This document shows positions 1 to 8,528 of a DNA stretch of 64,000 nucleotides, one piece after another. A model generated the notes under the pieces. The model worked only from the letters and a program-made list of their open reading frames with translations. It did no database searches and was not told where the DNA came from. This stretch comes from DUPQ01 sp022706885 (GTDB lineage: Bacteria > Bacillota > Clostridia > DUPQ01). Every line of letters starts with the position of its first letter. Positions within the stretch are counted from its first letter, which is position 1. A program made the position numbers and the translations under genes. The stretch is from the NCBI GenBank assembly GCA_022706885.1, contig JAKJBR010000004.1, positions 1 through 64,000 on the forward strand, read 5' to 3'.

Positions 1-113
1 TAGACAGTGAACTGACACCCGCTTTCAGTCAGGTGTGCTCCGAACATCCTGTATGCCTGGCATTGTGTTCCTTCGCGGAACAGATGCATGTCAAAATCCG
101 AAATAATCTTCAT
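1..113 (-). CDS. glgB: 1,4-alpha-glucan branching enzyme GlgB, N-terminal fragment (runs off the window)
   Basis: Only the first 37 codons are inside the window. The ATG is at 113-111, with an AGAGGG ribosome binding site a few bases upstream. The peptide begins MKIISDFDMHLFREGT and continues with AYRMFGAHLTE. This matches the start of the N-terminal carbohydrate-binding (CBM48) region of branching enzymes, where an LF-EGT stretch is followed by Y-x-x-x-GAH. The enzyme adds alpha-1,6 branches to glycogen. The assignment rests on this short N-terminal pattern; other CBM48 amylase-family enzymes such as isoamylase-type debranching enzymes begin differently but cannot be fully excluded without the rest of the gene. 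Confidence 0.7.
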   Translation of the reverse strand, partial: MKIISDFDMHLFREGTQCQAYRMFGAHLTESGCQFTV

Positions 114-272
114 GCTACCCTCTTTCGTTATTTTATCATAGAAACAAGTTTTAATAAATATGATTACTTCCGTAATGTCAACAATCGGTTATAACTGCAT
201 CAGATATACGTAAAAGAATGTTACAGGTAAAAAACCGTTATTTCAAACACGGCAGCCGATTAAAAATAATGC

Positions 273-300
273 TTGCAAATAATTAAATAATAATTATAAA
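273..300 (+). promoter_or_regulatory. possible sigma-A promoter for the ribbon-helix-helix gene
   Basis: TTGCAA (273-278) and TATAAA (295-300) are separated by 16 bases, 21 bases before the start codon. The stretch is very A/T-rich, so chance matches are likely. Confidence 0.35.
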
Positions 301-321
301 ATAATTATGAGGTGACAAACT

Positions 322-531
322 ATGAAGGTTGAATATGATTTTTCAAATGCAAGGCCTAACCCCTATGCAAAAAGCTTAAAAAAGCAGATTACAATAAATA
401 TTAATGAGGATACTGTGGCGTACTTTAAAAACCAAGCCAAAACTACCGGCATTCCGTATCAGACGCTTATCAATTTGTATTTAGCTGACTGTGTAAACAA
501 GAAAAAAGAACTTGTAACGACTTGGGAATAA
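322..531 (+). CDS. orphan ribbon-helix-helix (BrnA/CopG-like) DNA-binding protein
   Basis: A 69-residue protein with an AGGTGA ribosome binding site ahead of the ATG. The pattern KQITININEDTVAYFK, then GIPYQTLINLYLADCV, is a ribbon-helix-helix fold: a short beta strand, helix A with an x-YFK motif, and helix B containing GxPYQTLIN. This matches BrnA-type antitoxins and related CopG-family repressors, which bind operator DNA as dimers. In toxin-antitoxin pairs the toxin gene is normally adjacent. Here the upstream neighbour is divergent glgB and the downstream neighbour is convergent, and no small toxin-like frame is seen on either side. It is therefore either an orphan antitoxin or a stand-alone regulator. 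The fold is well supported; the target is unknown. Confidence 0.7.
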   Translation: MKVEYDFSNARPNPYAKSLKKQITININEDTVAYFKNQAKTTGIPYQTLINLYLADCVNKKKELVTTWE

Positions 532-563
532 TATCCTCTTTTGCTCTGACAGTCACTGATATC

Positions 564-1433
564 CTACATATCAACTAATTTTTTCAGATTGGCCTGACCG
601 TTCTCTATAGCCGAGAGCACATCCTCAATACCTTCAAATTCAATTGACAGCACATCATCGTATCCGTATATCTTAAGGATATTGATACATTCTTTGAGCG
701 GGACATCGCCGTGTCCTATAATGGAGCCTCTTAAATAGTTGCCGTGCTTGGTTAAAAACCATCCCCAGCCGGGATTCATGTTAATGCCGGACTTGAAATG
801 AAAATCCTTTGCATGCACATGGAATGCATAAGGAGCCAGTTGGGCTACGGCTTCAACGGGGTCCTGATCCACACACATAAAATTACCTATGTCTATCAAT
901 ATACCGAAATTATCGTCATCCACCGCCCTGTATATGCTCAAAACATCACAACTGTGCTGACAGTATCTGCCGTGGTTTTCTATCATTGTACGGATATTTG
1001 CTCCTTTGGCATACTCGGTTAACTTTTTACACCCCTCAGCAAGCCTGTCCAGATACATATCCAGAGGACGTGCCTTGGGGTCGGTTGCTCCGAAACCGAA
1101 AGATGCATCATGTCGCATTTTACTTACCCCGAGCACCGCTGCAATATCTATCTCTTTTTTTATACGGTCTATTTCGGTCTGCAAATTCCAGTTTGACCCC
1201 TTTACAAGGTCGGCTCCCGTGCAATAATTAGTTATCAGAAGATTACAATCATCACAGGCTTTCTTTATATCCTTTGCCATCTTATATCTTTCTTCATATG
1301 TATCGCCGGGCATTCCGGAAAACTCTATGGCATCAAATCCGAACTCCTTGGTTTTATCAATAATACCGAAGCAATCTATCAATCCTTTTCTTGTAAGTTT
1401 ATAGTATGAATATGAACTTATCCCTATTTTCAT
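564..1433 (-). CDS. sugar phosphate isomerase/epimerase, TIM barrel (AP_endonuc_2 fold)
   Basis: A 289-residue protein of the xylose-isomerase-like TIM-barrel superfamily (PF01261 type). Likely metal-binding residues follow the family order: Glu152 (IENHG), Asp181 (ILIDIGNF), His206/His208 (HVHAKD) and Glu265 (SIEFEG). A strong AGGAGG site precedes the ATG. It is the last gene of a minus-strand run (7391 to 564) and lies 9 bases after a second member of the same superfamily, from which it differs clearly in sequence. Relatives isomerise or epimerise sugars, keto-sugars or inositols with a divalent metal. The exact substrate cannot be read from sequence; the context suggests a keto-sugar or uncommon monosaccharide. 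Confidence 0.8.
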   Translation of the reverse strand: MKIGISSYSYYKLTRKGLIDCFGIIDKTKEFGFDAIEFSGMPGDTYEERYKMAKDIKKACDDCNLLITNYCTGADLVKGSNWNLQTEIDRIKKEIDIAAVLGVSKMRHDASFGFGATDPKARPLDMYLDRLAEGCKKLTEYAKGANIRTMIENHGRYCQHSCDVLSIYRAVDDDNFGILIDIGNFMCVDQDPVEAVAQLAPYAFHVHAKDFHFKSGINMNPGWGWFLTKHGNYLRGSIIGHGDVPLKECINILKIYGYDDVLSIEFEGIEDVLSAIENGQANLKKLVDM

Positions 1434-1442
1434 TATTGCCTC

Positions 1443-2261
1443 CTATATAAGTTTACGTAAGAAAGTTACCGCATTGGCAATATCTTTCGCGGGATCTTCC
1501 CCGACTTCACGTTCTATTGTCAAAAACCCTTTATAGCCTATTTTCCTTAAAGCCTCAAGATAGGTCGGAAAACCGACATCTCCTTCACCTAAAGGTAACT
1601 CCAGCCATACTCTCTTCTTTGCCAGTTCGCCGTATCTTGGGTCATTCGCATATTTACTTAACATAATACCGTCCTTAGCATGGGTATGTACTATAAACGG
1701 TGCCAGTATTTTAACCGCTTCTCTTGCGTCATCATCAACACACATGGTCAGATTGGCCGGGTCGAAGTTTACCGCTATTCCGGTGCAATCCAGATCATCC
1801 AGAAGCATTCTTAATATGTATGCTTTTTCCGGACCGGTCTCTATTGCGAATTTCACTCCCTGAGAATCGGCATATCTTCCCAGTTCCGAACATGCTTTAT
1901 GAATTGTCCTGTATTGCTTATGATTCTTATCTTCAGGCACCACTCCTATGTGGGTGGTTACCACCTTGGTTCCCATCTTTACGGCAAGGTCCACTATTTT
2001 TTTTGAATGCTTAACTCTCTCGATATTGACAATTTCATCATCGAATGCGCCGATATCCCCGCACAGAGCGGACAATTCCAGACCTGCATCTTTTAACAGA
2101 CGCAATATCTTCTTTACCCTGTCATCGGGCGTATCATGTGCCAACTCTCTGCCGGTGGCATATATCTGCACGCCGTCCGCCCCTAAAGCCGCAGCTTTAT
2201 CTATCGCCTGCTCCAACGGACATCTGAACGAATCCGTAATAACTCCTATCTTAAAACTCAT
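1443..2261 (-). CDS. sugar phosphate isomerase/epimerase, TIM barrel (second family member)
   Basis: A 272-residue TIM-barrel protein of the same superfamily as its downstream neighbour. The metal-site candidates are Glu141 (FAIETGPE), Asp167 (AVNFDPANL), His192/His194 (HTHAKD) and Glu250 (LTIERE). The ATG follows a GGAGGG site. Family members include hydroxypyruvate isomerase-like, inosose isomerase/dehydratase-like and 3-keto-glycoside-processing enzymes. Next to an aldolase and two Gfo/Idh/MocA dehydrogenases, a role in converting an oxidised sugar is plausible but inferred. A short stretch of the 5' end of this gene (2192-2217) recurs at 3427-3452, between the two URO-D-like genes upstream, as a relic of a tandem duplication. 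Confidence 0.8.
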   Translation of the reverse strand: MSFKIGVITDSFRCPLEQAIDKAAALGADGVQIYATGRELAHDTPDDRVKKILRLLKDAGLELSALCGDIGAFDDEIVNIERVKHSKKIVDLAVKMGTKVVTTHIGVVPEDKNHKQYRTIHKACSELGRYADSQGVKFAIETGPEKAYILRMLLDDLDCTGIAVNFDPANLTMCVDDDAREAVKILAPFIVHTHAKDGIMLSKYANDPRYGELAKKRVWLELPLGEGDVGFPTYLEALRKIGYKGFLTIEREVGEDPAKDIANAVTFLRKLI

Positions 2262-2306
2262 AATATACCCTCCAACACTTATTTTACACTATATTACACT
2301 AATATA

Positions 2307-3362
2307 TTACTTAACCCCGTAGCTTTTTGCTATTTTAATGGCTTCTGAAGCTTCTTTCTCGTCCGATACCTGCATAGTTATAAACAAACCTTTAGTTGAT
2401 ATGTTCTTCAGAACATTTTCCAATTCGGTCAGCGGCACGGAAAAAAGCACCAGCCCTTTTCCGCTCCTTGATATCTTGTTATACATATCGAAGAAACATT
2501 CGTCATATAAAGGGGGCTTACCGGCTCCCGCACTCCATTGTATCGCATCAATAGCCGGAATATCCAGAAGGTGATCCAGATGACGAACGGCATCCATTCC
2601 GTCAAGATGATATATGGAATGGTCCAGCCATTCTGCCTGAGCCGATAAATTGGGTTTTACAAATTCTAAAAACATGTCGGGAGAAATCATGGCGCAAAAA
2701 TCACACTGCAAAGGATAATATCTCTTTTCACAGTATATCGGCATCCAGCTTGTCATTCCGTTCTGATAACGGGATGTAATAGCATGCAGTTTGCTGTAAA
2801 CAATCTTCCACAACTCCTCGATTCTCAGATTAACCTTCTTAACTTCTTCAGGATAATCTATTAAGTCGCATAAAAGCTGCTCTGCACCTCGCAAAGAGGA
2901 TAAAATATCCATCGAACCGCCGATATCCGCCATGGATGTAAAGTATGTGCGTTGTGAAGCTTTACACAGCATTTCCGTCAGTTCGGTCATGAACTGCCAC
3001 ATCAAACTGTCTTCATACAGTTTCAATTCCGGAACTTCCGACCAGTCTTTGATAACGGGATTGCGGTCAAACCATATTGTTGACGGAGCCAGCTCGAAAT
3101 CTCCTCCTATGCATGCCGACATACTGCCCGGTCCGAAATTGGTGAACACTGTGGAAAAACCTTCGGCATAATATTTAAAGTTGACATACGATTCCTGCGC
3201 ATCCCGTGTGCGTCTTTCCAAATCGGTCCATCTGTCGATATATGAAGCGCCTTGCATTACAACGCCTTTGCCTATCCTTTGGGATATATTCAATACGCAT
3301 CTTTCATATGCGGTCCTGTCCCAAAAGGCTCGGTATCTCTTCTTTATCTCATTACTTAACAT
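2307..3362 (-). CDS. URO-D-fold protein (methyltransferase/decarboxylase-like), copy A
   Basis: A 351-residue protein of the uroporphyrinogen decarboxylase superfamily, which also contains corrinoid-dependent methyltransferases such as MtaA and MtbA. Supporting stretches are the IGGDFELAP region, the FCAMISPDMFLEFVKPNL segment typical of the C-terminal half of the barrel, and YHLDGMDAVRHLDHLL, equivalent to the HxDGD-like strand of the family. It is not HemE, because the N-terminal arginine-rich substrate motif is absent. Similar proteins are found in gut Firmicutes next to carbohydrate genes. The start follows an AGAGGA site. Copy B (3483-4538) is a close tandem paralog. The reaction is unknown. 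Confidence 0.65.
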   Translation of the reverse strand: MLSNEIKKRYRAFWDRTAYERCVLNISQRIGKGVVMQGASYIDRWTDLERRTRDAQESYVNFKYYAEGFSTVFTNFGPGSMSACIGGDFELAPSTIWFDRNPVIKDWSEVPELKLYEDSLMWQFMTELTEMLCKASQRTYFTSMADIGGSMDILSSLRGAEQLLCDLIDYPEEVKKVNLRIEELWKIVYSKLHAITSRYQNGMTSWMPIYCEKRYYPLQCDFCAMISPDMFLEFVKPNLSAQAEWLDHSIYHLDGMDAVRHLDHLLDIPAIDAIQWSAGAGKPPLYDECFFDMYNKISRSGKGLVLFSVPLTELENVLKNISTKGLFITMQVSDEKEASEAIKIAKSYGVK

Positions 3363-3376
3363 AAAACATTCCTCTC

Positions 3377-3452
3377 TTAGTCAAGTTTGAAAAATCTTTC
3401 TATCTTCGCAGTCCGCTTCCAAAAAACAGCTTTATCTGTTGCCTGTTCCAAC
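3377..3452 (-). pseudogene. duplication scar: remnant of the aldolase 3' end joined to a remnant of the isomerase 5' end
   Basis: Bases 3377-3417 match the last dozen codons of the class II aldolase gene (4553-4593), including the stop codon, and still read TAKIERFFKLD-stop on the minus strand. Bases 3427-3452 match 2192-2217, inside the 5' part of the isomerase gene, at 23 of 26 positions. The match then jumps to 2271 at a shared TCCAAC. The order fits a head-to-tail duplication whose unit ran from the isomerase 5' end to the aldolase 3' end, followed by a deletion of about 59 bases between two TCCAAC repeats. Confidence 0.8.
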
Positions 3453-3482
3453 ACTTATTTTACCCTATATTACACTAAAATA

Positions 3483-4538
3483 TTACTTAACCCCGTAGCT
3501 TTCCGCTATTTTAATGGCTTCCAAAGCTTCTTTTTCTTCCTCCACCAGCATGGTTATAAGCAAACCTTCGGTCGATATGTTCTTCAGGACATTTTCCAAT
3601 TCCGTCAACGGAATGTAATAAAGCATAAGCCCTTTCCCGCTCCTTGATATTTTGTTATACAAGTCAAAGAAGTATTCATCATATAAGGGGGGCTTGCCGG
3701 CTCCCGCACTCCATTGAATAGCATCAAGAGCAGGCATATCCAGAATATAATCCAGATGACGAAGGGCATCCATACCGTCAAGATGATATATGGAATGATC
3801 CAGCCATTCGGTCTGAGCCGCTAAATTGGGTCTTACAAATTCTAAAAACATGTCCGGCGAAATCATAGCACAAAAATCACACTGTAAAGGATAATATCTC
3901 TTTTCACAATATATCGGCATCCAACTTGTCATTCCGTTCTGATAACGGGATGTAATGGCATACAGTTTATTGTACATTATCTTCCATAACTCTTCGATTC
4001 TTTGGTTAACTTTCTTAACCTCGTCGGGATAGTCTATTAAATCGTATAAAAGCTGCTCGGTACCTCTCAAAGAGGCTATAATGTCCAACGGACCCCCGAT
4101 ATCCGTCATTGATGTATAGTATCTGCCTTGCGAGGCTTTGCATAACATTTCAGTCAGATTTGTTATGATCTGCCACATTTCACTGTCTTCATATATTTTC
4201 AATTCGGGAACTTCCGACCAGTCTTTAATGATAGGATTGCGGTCAAACCATATAGTTTTCGGAGCCAGTTCGAAGTCTCCTCCTATACATGCCGCCATAC
4301 TGCCCGGTCCTAAGTTGGTATTATAGGTGGGAAACCCTTCTGCATAATACTTATAGTTTACATATAATTCCTGCGCTTCCTGTGTGCGCTTTTCTAAATT
4401 GATCCATTTATCTTCTAATGAAGCGCCTTGCATTACAACGTCTTCCTTTATTTTTCGGAAGATATACATTGTACACCTTTCGTACGAAGTCCTGTCCCAA
4501 AAGGCTTGGTATCTTTTCTTTGCTTCATTACTTAACAT
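3483..4538 (-). CDS. URO-D-fold protein (methyltransferase/decarboxylase-like), copy B
   Basis: A 351-residue paralog of the gene at 2307-3362, of the same length and colinear without gaps. Conserved blocks include IGGDFELAP, FDRNPIIKDWSEVPELK, PIYCEKRYYPLQCDFCAMI and AIQWSAGAGKPPLYDE. Differences cluster in the N-terminal 60 residues and in the C-terminal strand (YYIPLTELEN against FSVPLTELEN). The upstream regions are almost identical, including the AGAGGA ribosome binding site. Both copies keep full frames, so both are probably functional. The pair lies between the isomerase and the class II aldolase genes. The superfamily assignment is good, but the substrate is not known. Confidence 0.65.
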   Translation of the reverse strand: MLSNEAKKRYQAFWDRTSYERCTMYIFRKIKEDVVMQGASLEDKWINLEKRTQEAQELYVNYKYYAEGFPTYNTNLGPGSMAACIGGDFELAPKTIWFDRNPIIKDWSEVPELKIYEDSEMWQIITNLTEMLCKASQGRYYTSMTDIGGPLDIIASLRGTEQLLYDLIDYPDEVKKVNQRIEELWKIMYNKLYAITSRYQNGMTSWMPIYCEKRYYPLQCDFCAMISPDMFLEFVRPNLAAQTEWLDHSIYHLDGMDALRHLDYILDMPALDAIQWSAGAGKPPLYDEYFFDLYNKISRSGKGLMLYYIPLTELENVLKNISTEGLLITMLVEEEKEALEAIKIAESYGVK

Positions 4539-4552
4539 AAAGCATTCCTCTC

Positions 4553-5848
4553 TTAGTCAAGTTTGAAAAATCTTTCTATCTTCGCAGTCTGCTCTTCATT
4601 TATCCTGACCATTTCTCCCAGAACACCGGCATCAATAAGCGCTTTTGCACTGAACTCGGCAACCTCCAGTCGGTCAAATGCCTGTAAGAGAGTCGAACCG
4701 GTACAGATAACGCAGTCATTTTCCACTAATACGACAGGCGTTCTCTTATCAAAAATCCTGGCGAACATTTCCGGTTGCAGGAAACTGGATCCGTAGGGCA
4801 TTTTAGGCACATTTCTTAAAGCAATATAGCTTTCCGGTATTGTATGAGCATCAAACACGCAATCGGTAACCGCAAAAGCCATCATATTGGGCGGGTGAGA
4901 TATTATAATACTCTTAACATGAGGCTGCATTGCATATATCTGCAGATGCAGTGCCACCGAACGTGACGGATTCTTTCCCGCTTCTCTGTATTTGCCGTTT
5001 TCAATTCTTACAAGATCATCTACTGTAATGTATTTTCTGTCTACTCCGTAGGGAGTTATTACAAAGGCATCATCGCTTAATTTGACCGAGAATGTCCCCT
5101 GAGTGCTGGTGAATAACTGTTGGTCGTAAGAACGGTGTATCAGCTCGCACATCTCTCTTCTTACCGCCCTCTCTTCGGAAGAATAGTGCGAAGGAACAAA
5201 CTCCTGCATGGGCAGACCTTTTTTCTGTAACGATATGTCTATATGCTTTTGCGACAACGGTTTTATATTCCCTATACATTTTGCCCTTATTTCCAGTTTC
5301 GCACACATATCAATGGTTTCAAACTTCATAAAAGCGTCAAAAAGATCCTTACCGATTACGATAACACCGTGATTTTCCATCATTACGGTATCATATCCCT
5401 TTGCAAAAGCCGCGGCTATGTTTTCACCCAAAGCTTCACTGCCGGGTACATCATATTCCGCCATTCCCACCTCTCCGCATATTCTGTTTATATTAGGCAC
5501 AAGGTGGACATTGGGTATCTGACGGACAATACTGAAAGCTACCGAAGCGGGCGGATGGGCATGTATTACGGCTTTTGCTTCGGGGCGTGTCCTGTATACA
5601 TGCTTATGGAACGGAAGCTCTACCGACGGCCTGTGAGGACCTATTATTGTTCCGTCGGGCTTTACCTGCATTATATCTATCCTTTTAAGACTTCCTTTAT
5701 CTATTCCGCTGGGAGTAATCCAAATATCGCCGTTTTCATCCAGTACCGAAAGATTACCGCCGCTGGTAGTGGTCATTCCGTACCTGTATATTCTGTTCAT
5801 CAGCATAACAATCTGATCGGCAGGATGCAATAAATTGTATTTAATCAT
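4553..5848 (-). CDS. double-domain class II aldolase (fuculose-phosphate aldolase-like)
   Basis: A 431-residue protein made of two class II aldolase/adducin domains; a usual family member has a single domain of about 210 residues. The N-terminal domain (about 5-200) has the zinc and catalytic set: Glu77 (RPSVEL), His96 and His98 (HAHPP), and His160 (ENHG), plus the SGGNLS motif at 29-34. The C-terminal domain (about 225-415) aligns with it, but the equivalent positions are Ala299, Ile316, His318 and Asp378, so three of the four key residues are lost and this half is probably inactive or structural. The enzyme likely performs retro-aldol cleavage of a phosphorylated or free deoxy-sugar. Its 3' end was partly copied into the scar at 3377. 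Confidence 0.8.
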   Translation of the reverse strand: MIKYNLLHPADQIVMLMNRIYRYGMTTTSGGNLSVLDENGDIWITPSGIDKGSLKRIDIMQVKPDGTIIGPHRPSVELPFHKHVYRTRPEAKAVIHAHPPASVAFSIVRQIPNVHLVPNINRICGEVGMAEYDVPGSEALGENIAAAFAKGYDTVMMENHGVIVIGKDLFDAFMKFETIDMCAKLEIRAKCIGNIKPLSQKHIDISLQKKGLPMQEFVPSHYSSEERAVRREMCELIHRSYDQQLFTSTQGTFSVKLSDDAFVITPYGVDRKYITVDDLVRIENGKYREAGKNPSRSVALHLQIYAMQPHVKSIIISHPPNMMAFAVTDCVFDAHTIPESYIALRNVPKMPYGSSFLQPEMFARIFDKRTPVVLVENDCVICTGSTLLQAFDRLEVAEFSAKALIDAGVLGEMVRINEEQTAKIERFFKLD

Positions 5849-5849
5849 A

Positions 5850-7391
5850 TCAAATATCCTTTCCTTTTATCATTATCTCAATATGTGTAATTGTAAATGT
5901 TTTTGTGCGGGACCATATCTGCAGAATATTGATATCGTTTACCATATCTATATCGGGTATTTTGCATATATATCTTCCGTCCTTTATGTAATAGTCCGGC
6001 TGTTCTGTCTTCTTCAACCCTTTGACCTGCCGGCTGTTGAGGTATATGAGAAGGTCATCATCGTTCAGCACATCATCACAAACAATACCCATCTGAATAT
6101 ATGCCGCGGAATTCTTATCGGTCTTCCCCGTTCTTATTCTGAATATTACCGGTTCGTTGCTATCGGGATTGCAAAGTGCCGGTACATAATACGCGCTTTT
6201 TTCCCAGGGAGCGGTAAAATCCTTGAAAGTGACAAGATGCCTTCTGTCAAGAGAAATGGAATTTTCCAGACTGTTGCAACCTTTAAGAATATCCTTAATA
6301 TCTTTGTGAAGATTATATAAAGCGGTATCTTTAGGATCGGTTCCGAAACAATCGGGCATTGTCATATAGTTAAAAAGATAAAACTTATCCGCCCCGGCAC
6401 TGAAATATGCAGCACTGTTGGCATACACCGTTTGCTTACAATTGTATGTATAGGGAACTTCCCTGTTCTGTCTCATAAGCACTTCAATTCCCGTCGCAAC
6501 GGTCACATTATACGGCTTTAACAACTTTTTCCATACTTCAACGGGCATGTCGGTTTCGGTCGTCGACCATCTGGGAGTTATGACTATGTTGTTTATAAGG
6601 CCCAGTTCCGCCCAGCCTGCAACATCCAGTCCGAGATAATAGCAGGTTTCCACCCCGCTGGGTACTCTTACGGATACGGATATACCGTGACCTCGTTTTT
6701 TCTCATATTTTTTGACAATCTTTTTTACATCCTTCATAAAACCGGTCAATATGGTAATACCTTCCTGTTCCATACCGTATCTGAACAGATAAGCTTCCCT
6801 CATCCAGTCCAGTTCCAGTCCGGGCACATCATAACGACCCAGCGTTTCGTCAATAAAATCCAGAAATCGCTTTCTTATCGCCGCCTGCCCGTAATCATAA
6901 AGACCGTCATAGTATAACTGAACCGGACTGTATGTCACTCTTCTGTATTGCGGATTATCATAATAGAAATCCGGTGCAATACAGGATGTTTTATTCCTGG
7001 TTTCATGAGCATCATTCATCCTTATTGATATCCAGGGTTTGATATTCATCTTTTTAAGTTTGTCTATCCATATCTGAAAATGATCTATTCCCCATAGGTT
7101 AAAAATCTTATTGTAAGCCGATACCCATGTCTTTGAAAAATCCACCTGCTCACCGTTCTGAACTTTTCTTCTATATGAATCGCCGTAATTTTCAATAGTC
7201 ACTGACGGGTAAGATGCCAGTCTCGCATTAACGCACATTACTATATCCGTTACATTGGTCCCCTGATACTGACCCATTACAGCTTCCGTATATGCGATTG
7301 CCTCCTGTTTATCTTTAACACTTTCCCCGTATCCTTTGTGAATTCCGAAGAAGAATGCACTGTCATCCCAATTCAACATTATACCGCTCAT
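5850..7391 (-). CDS. TIM-barrel glycosidase-like protein
   Basis: A 513-residue protein. The start was placed at 7391, where AGGAGGG precedes ATG by six bases; an in-frame ATG 13 codons upstream lacks such a site. The sequence resembles GHL10-type (family 10-like) putative glycoside hydrolases: a barrel with WIDKLKKMNIKPWISIRMND, then a strand ending GLELDWMREAYLF that carries candidate acidic residues, and a C-terminal beta-rich region (about 400-513). No signal peptide is visible, so it acts in the cytoplasm on imported material. It is the first gene of the minus-strand run 7391-564. Family and substrate are uncertain. Confidence 0.55.
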   Translation of the reverse strand: MSGIMLNWDDSAFFFGIHKGYGESVKDKQEAIAYTEAVMGQYQGTNVTDIVMCVNARLASYPSVTIENYGDSYRRKVQNGEQVDFSKTWVSAYNKIFNLWGIDHFQIWIDKLKKMNIKPWISIRMNDAHETRNKTSCIAPDFYYDNPQYRRVTYSPVQLYYDGLYDYGQAAIRKRFLDFIDETLGRYDVPGLELDWMREAYLFRYGMEQEGITILTGFMKDVKKIVKKYEKKRGHGISVSVRVPSGVETCYYLGLDVAGWAELGLINNIVITPRWSTTETDMPVEVWKKLLKPYNVTVATGIEVLMRQNREVPYTYNCKQTVYANSAAYFSAGADKFYLFNYMTMPDCFGTDPKDTALYNLHKDIKDILKGCNSLENSISLDRRHLVTFKDFTAPWEKSAYYVPALCNPDSNEPVIFRIRTGKTDKNSAAYIQMGIVCDDVLNDDDLLIYLNSRQVKGLKKTEQPDYYIKDGRYICKIPDIDMVNDINILQIWSRTKTFTITHIEIMIKGKDI

Positions 7392-7642
7392 ATCATCCCT
7401 CCTATACAGTCGATTATACCATGAATACATTGTATAAAAGTTGAGAATAACTTATTTATTCGTAAAAAACATACCTTACGCTTATATGTATTGATAATAT
7501 GCTTTATGAACAAGAATTGAGAGATATATCCGTTACCGGGCTAAGTAAAATATGTTTATGTCAATTTTATATTTATTTGACATAAATATTACCTGAATCC
7601 ACTATAATTAATTTACCACTCCCGCGTGAGGGCGAGGAAAAA

Positions 7643-8386
7643 ATGGAGAAAAAGGGACTTAATGCAAATCATCTGAAGTTAATAGCAATTATCGCGATGA
7701 CAGCAGACCATATCGCGGATCTTTTTTATCCGGGCTTTCCTGTGCAGCCCTTGCCTATCATACTTCATCTGATCGGCAGGCTGACAGCTCCTATCATGTG
7801 GTTTTTTGTCTGTGAGGGTTTTTATTACACAAGAAATGCGAAAAAGTACATGCTCAGAATGTTCATATTTGCGGTCATATCGCATTTTGCATATTGCTTT
7901 TCATTCGGTATTGATCCGGTTCCTTTCCGTTCGGGAATTTTTAATCAGACAAGTGTTATGTACCCGCTGTTTATTTCCGTTGTAGTGCTGTGGTTGGAGC
8001 ATGAAGAAAAGCGTATGAATAAATATCTGAAACACATAATAATTTTTCTGCTCATATGCAGTGCATTCCCCGCTGACTGGAGCTGTATAGCGGTGTTGGC
8101 AATCATCAGTATGTATAAAAAGCGCGGAGATTTAAAAGGACAGATGAAAATGATGCTTCTGTGGGTGTTTTTCTACGGATTGATATCGTTCTTTTTTGTC
8201 AGCAAAGTGTATGCACTTGAGCTAATCGGTGTTCTCATGGTTTATCCGGTGTTAAAAATGTATAACGGTCAAAAAGGAAAAGCCGGCTGGATGAAAATGT
8301 TTTTCTACATTTATTATCCTCTGCATTTAGTCGTGATAGGAATAATACGCATATTGATGTACGGAGATGTACCGTTACTGTTTTAG
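7643..8386 (+). CDS. TraX-family integral membrane protein
   Basis: A 247-residue protein with about eight hydrophobic segments. The N-terminal signature (LNANHLKLIAIIAMTADHI, then LHLIGRLTAPIMWFFVCEGF) is that of the TraX family, named after the F-plasmid pilin N-acetyltransferase. Chromosomal members are common in Firmicutes and have no link to conjugation; they are probably membrane acyltransferases. No conjugation genes occur here, so acylation of a surface molecule is only inferred. It is followed by a HAD phosphatase on the same strand and is divergent from the carbohydrate run to its left. The ribosome binding site is GGCGAGGA, just ahead of the ATG. Confidence 0.8.
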   Translation: MEKKGLNANHLKLIAIIAMTADHIADLFYPGFPVQPLPIILHLIGRLTAPIMWFFVCEGFYYTRNAKKYMLRMFIFAVISHFAYCFSFGIDPVPFRSGIFNQTSVMYPLFISVVVLWLEHEEKRMNKYLKHIIIFLLICSAFPADWSCIAVLAIISMYKKRGDLKGQMKMMLLWVFFYGLISFFFVSKVYALELIGVLMVYPVLKMYNGQKGKAGWMKMFFYIYYPLHLVVIGIIRILMYGDVPLLF

Positions 8387-8528
8387 TTTGATACCCTTGC
8401 TTTTTAATTTACCAATATATTACTGCATTTACACTTGTAAATCCTGAAGAAATAACTAAACTTATATTATGCTCTCCTGTTTTAAGAGCAAAAACAAAAA
8501 AAATGTCCTCACGGACTGAAGAAAGAAT

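Larger units (their letters stand above)
2271..4594. repeat. tandem duplication of about 1.15 kb covering the URO-D-like gene
   Basis: Bases 2271-3417 and 3447-4594 are two diverged direct copies. Each runs from the sequence TCCAACACTTATTTTA, through a complete 1056-base gene, past its upstream region and into the 3' end of the class II aldolase gene. Homology continues outside both coding regions, so this is one DNA duplication and not two independently acquired paralogs. The copies have drifted at many third codon positions, so the event is not recent. Confidence 0.85.

Noticed and set aside
2307..4538. HemE (uroporphyrinogen decarboxylase)
   Set aside because: The N-terminal arginine motif needed to bind the porphyrin is missing in both copies, and the locus has no haem genes; only the superfamily fold is supported.
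7577..7608. TTGACA and TATAAT upstream of the TraX-family gene
   Set aside because: The hexamers are perfect, but the spacer is 20 bases, outside the workable range of 16-18. It may be a weak promoter at most.
7643..8386. Part of a conjugative element because of the TraX match
   Set aside because: No relaxase, coupling protein or mating-pore gene is near, and TraX-like proteins are widespread on Firmicute chromosomes.
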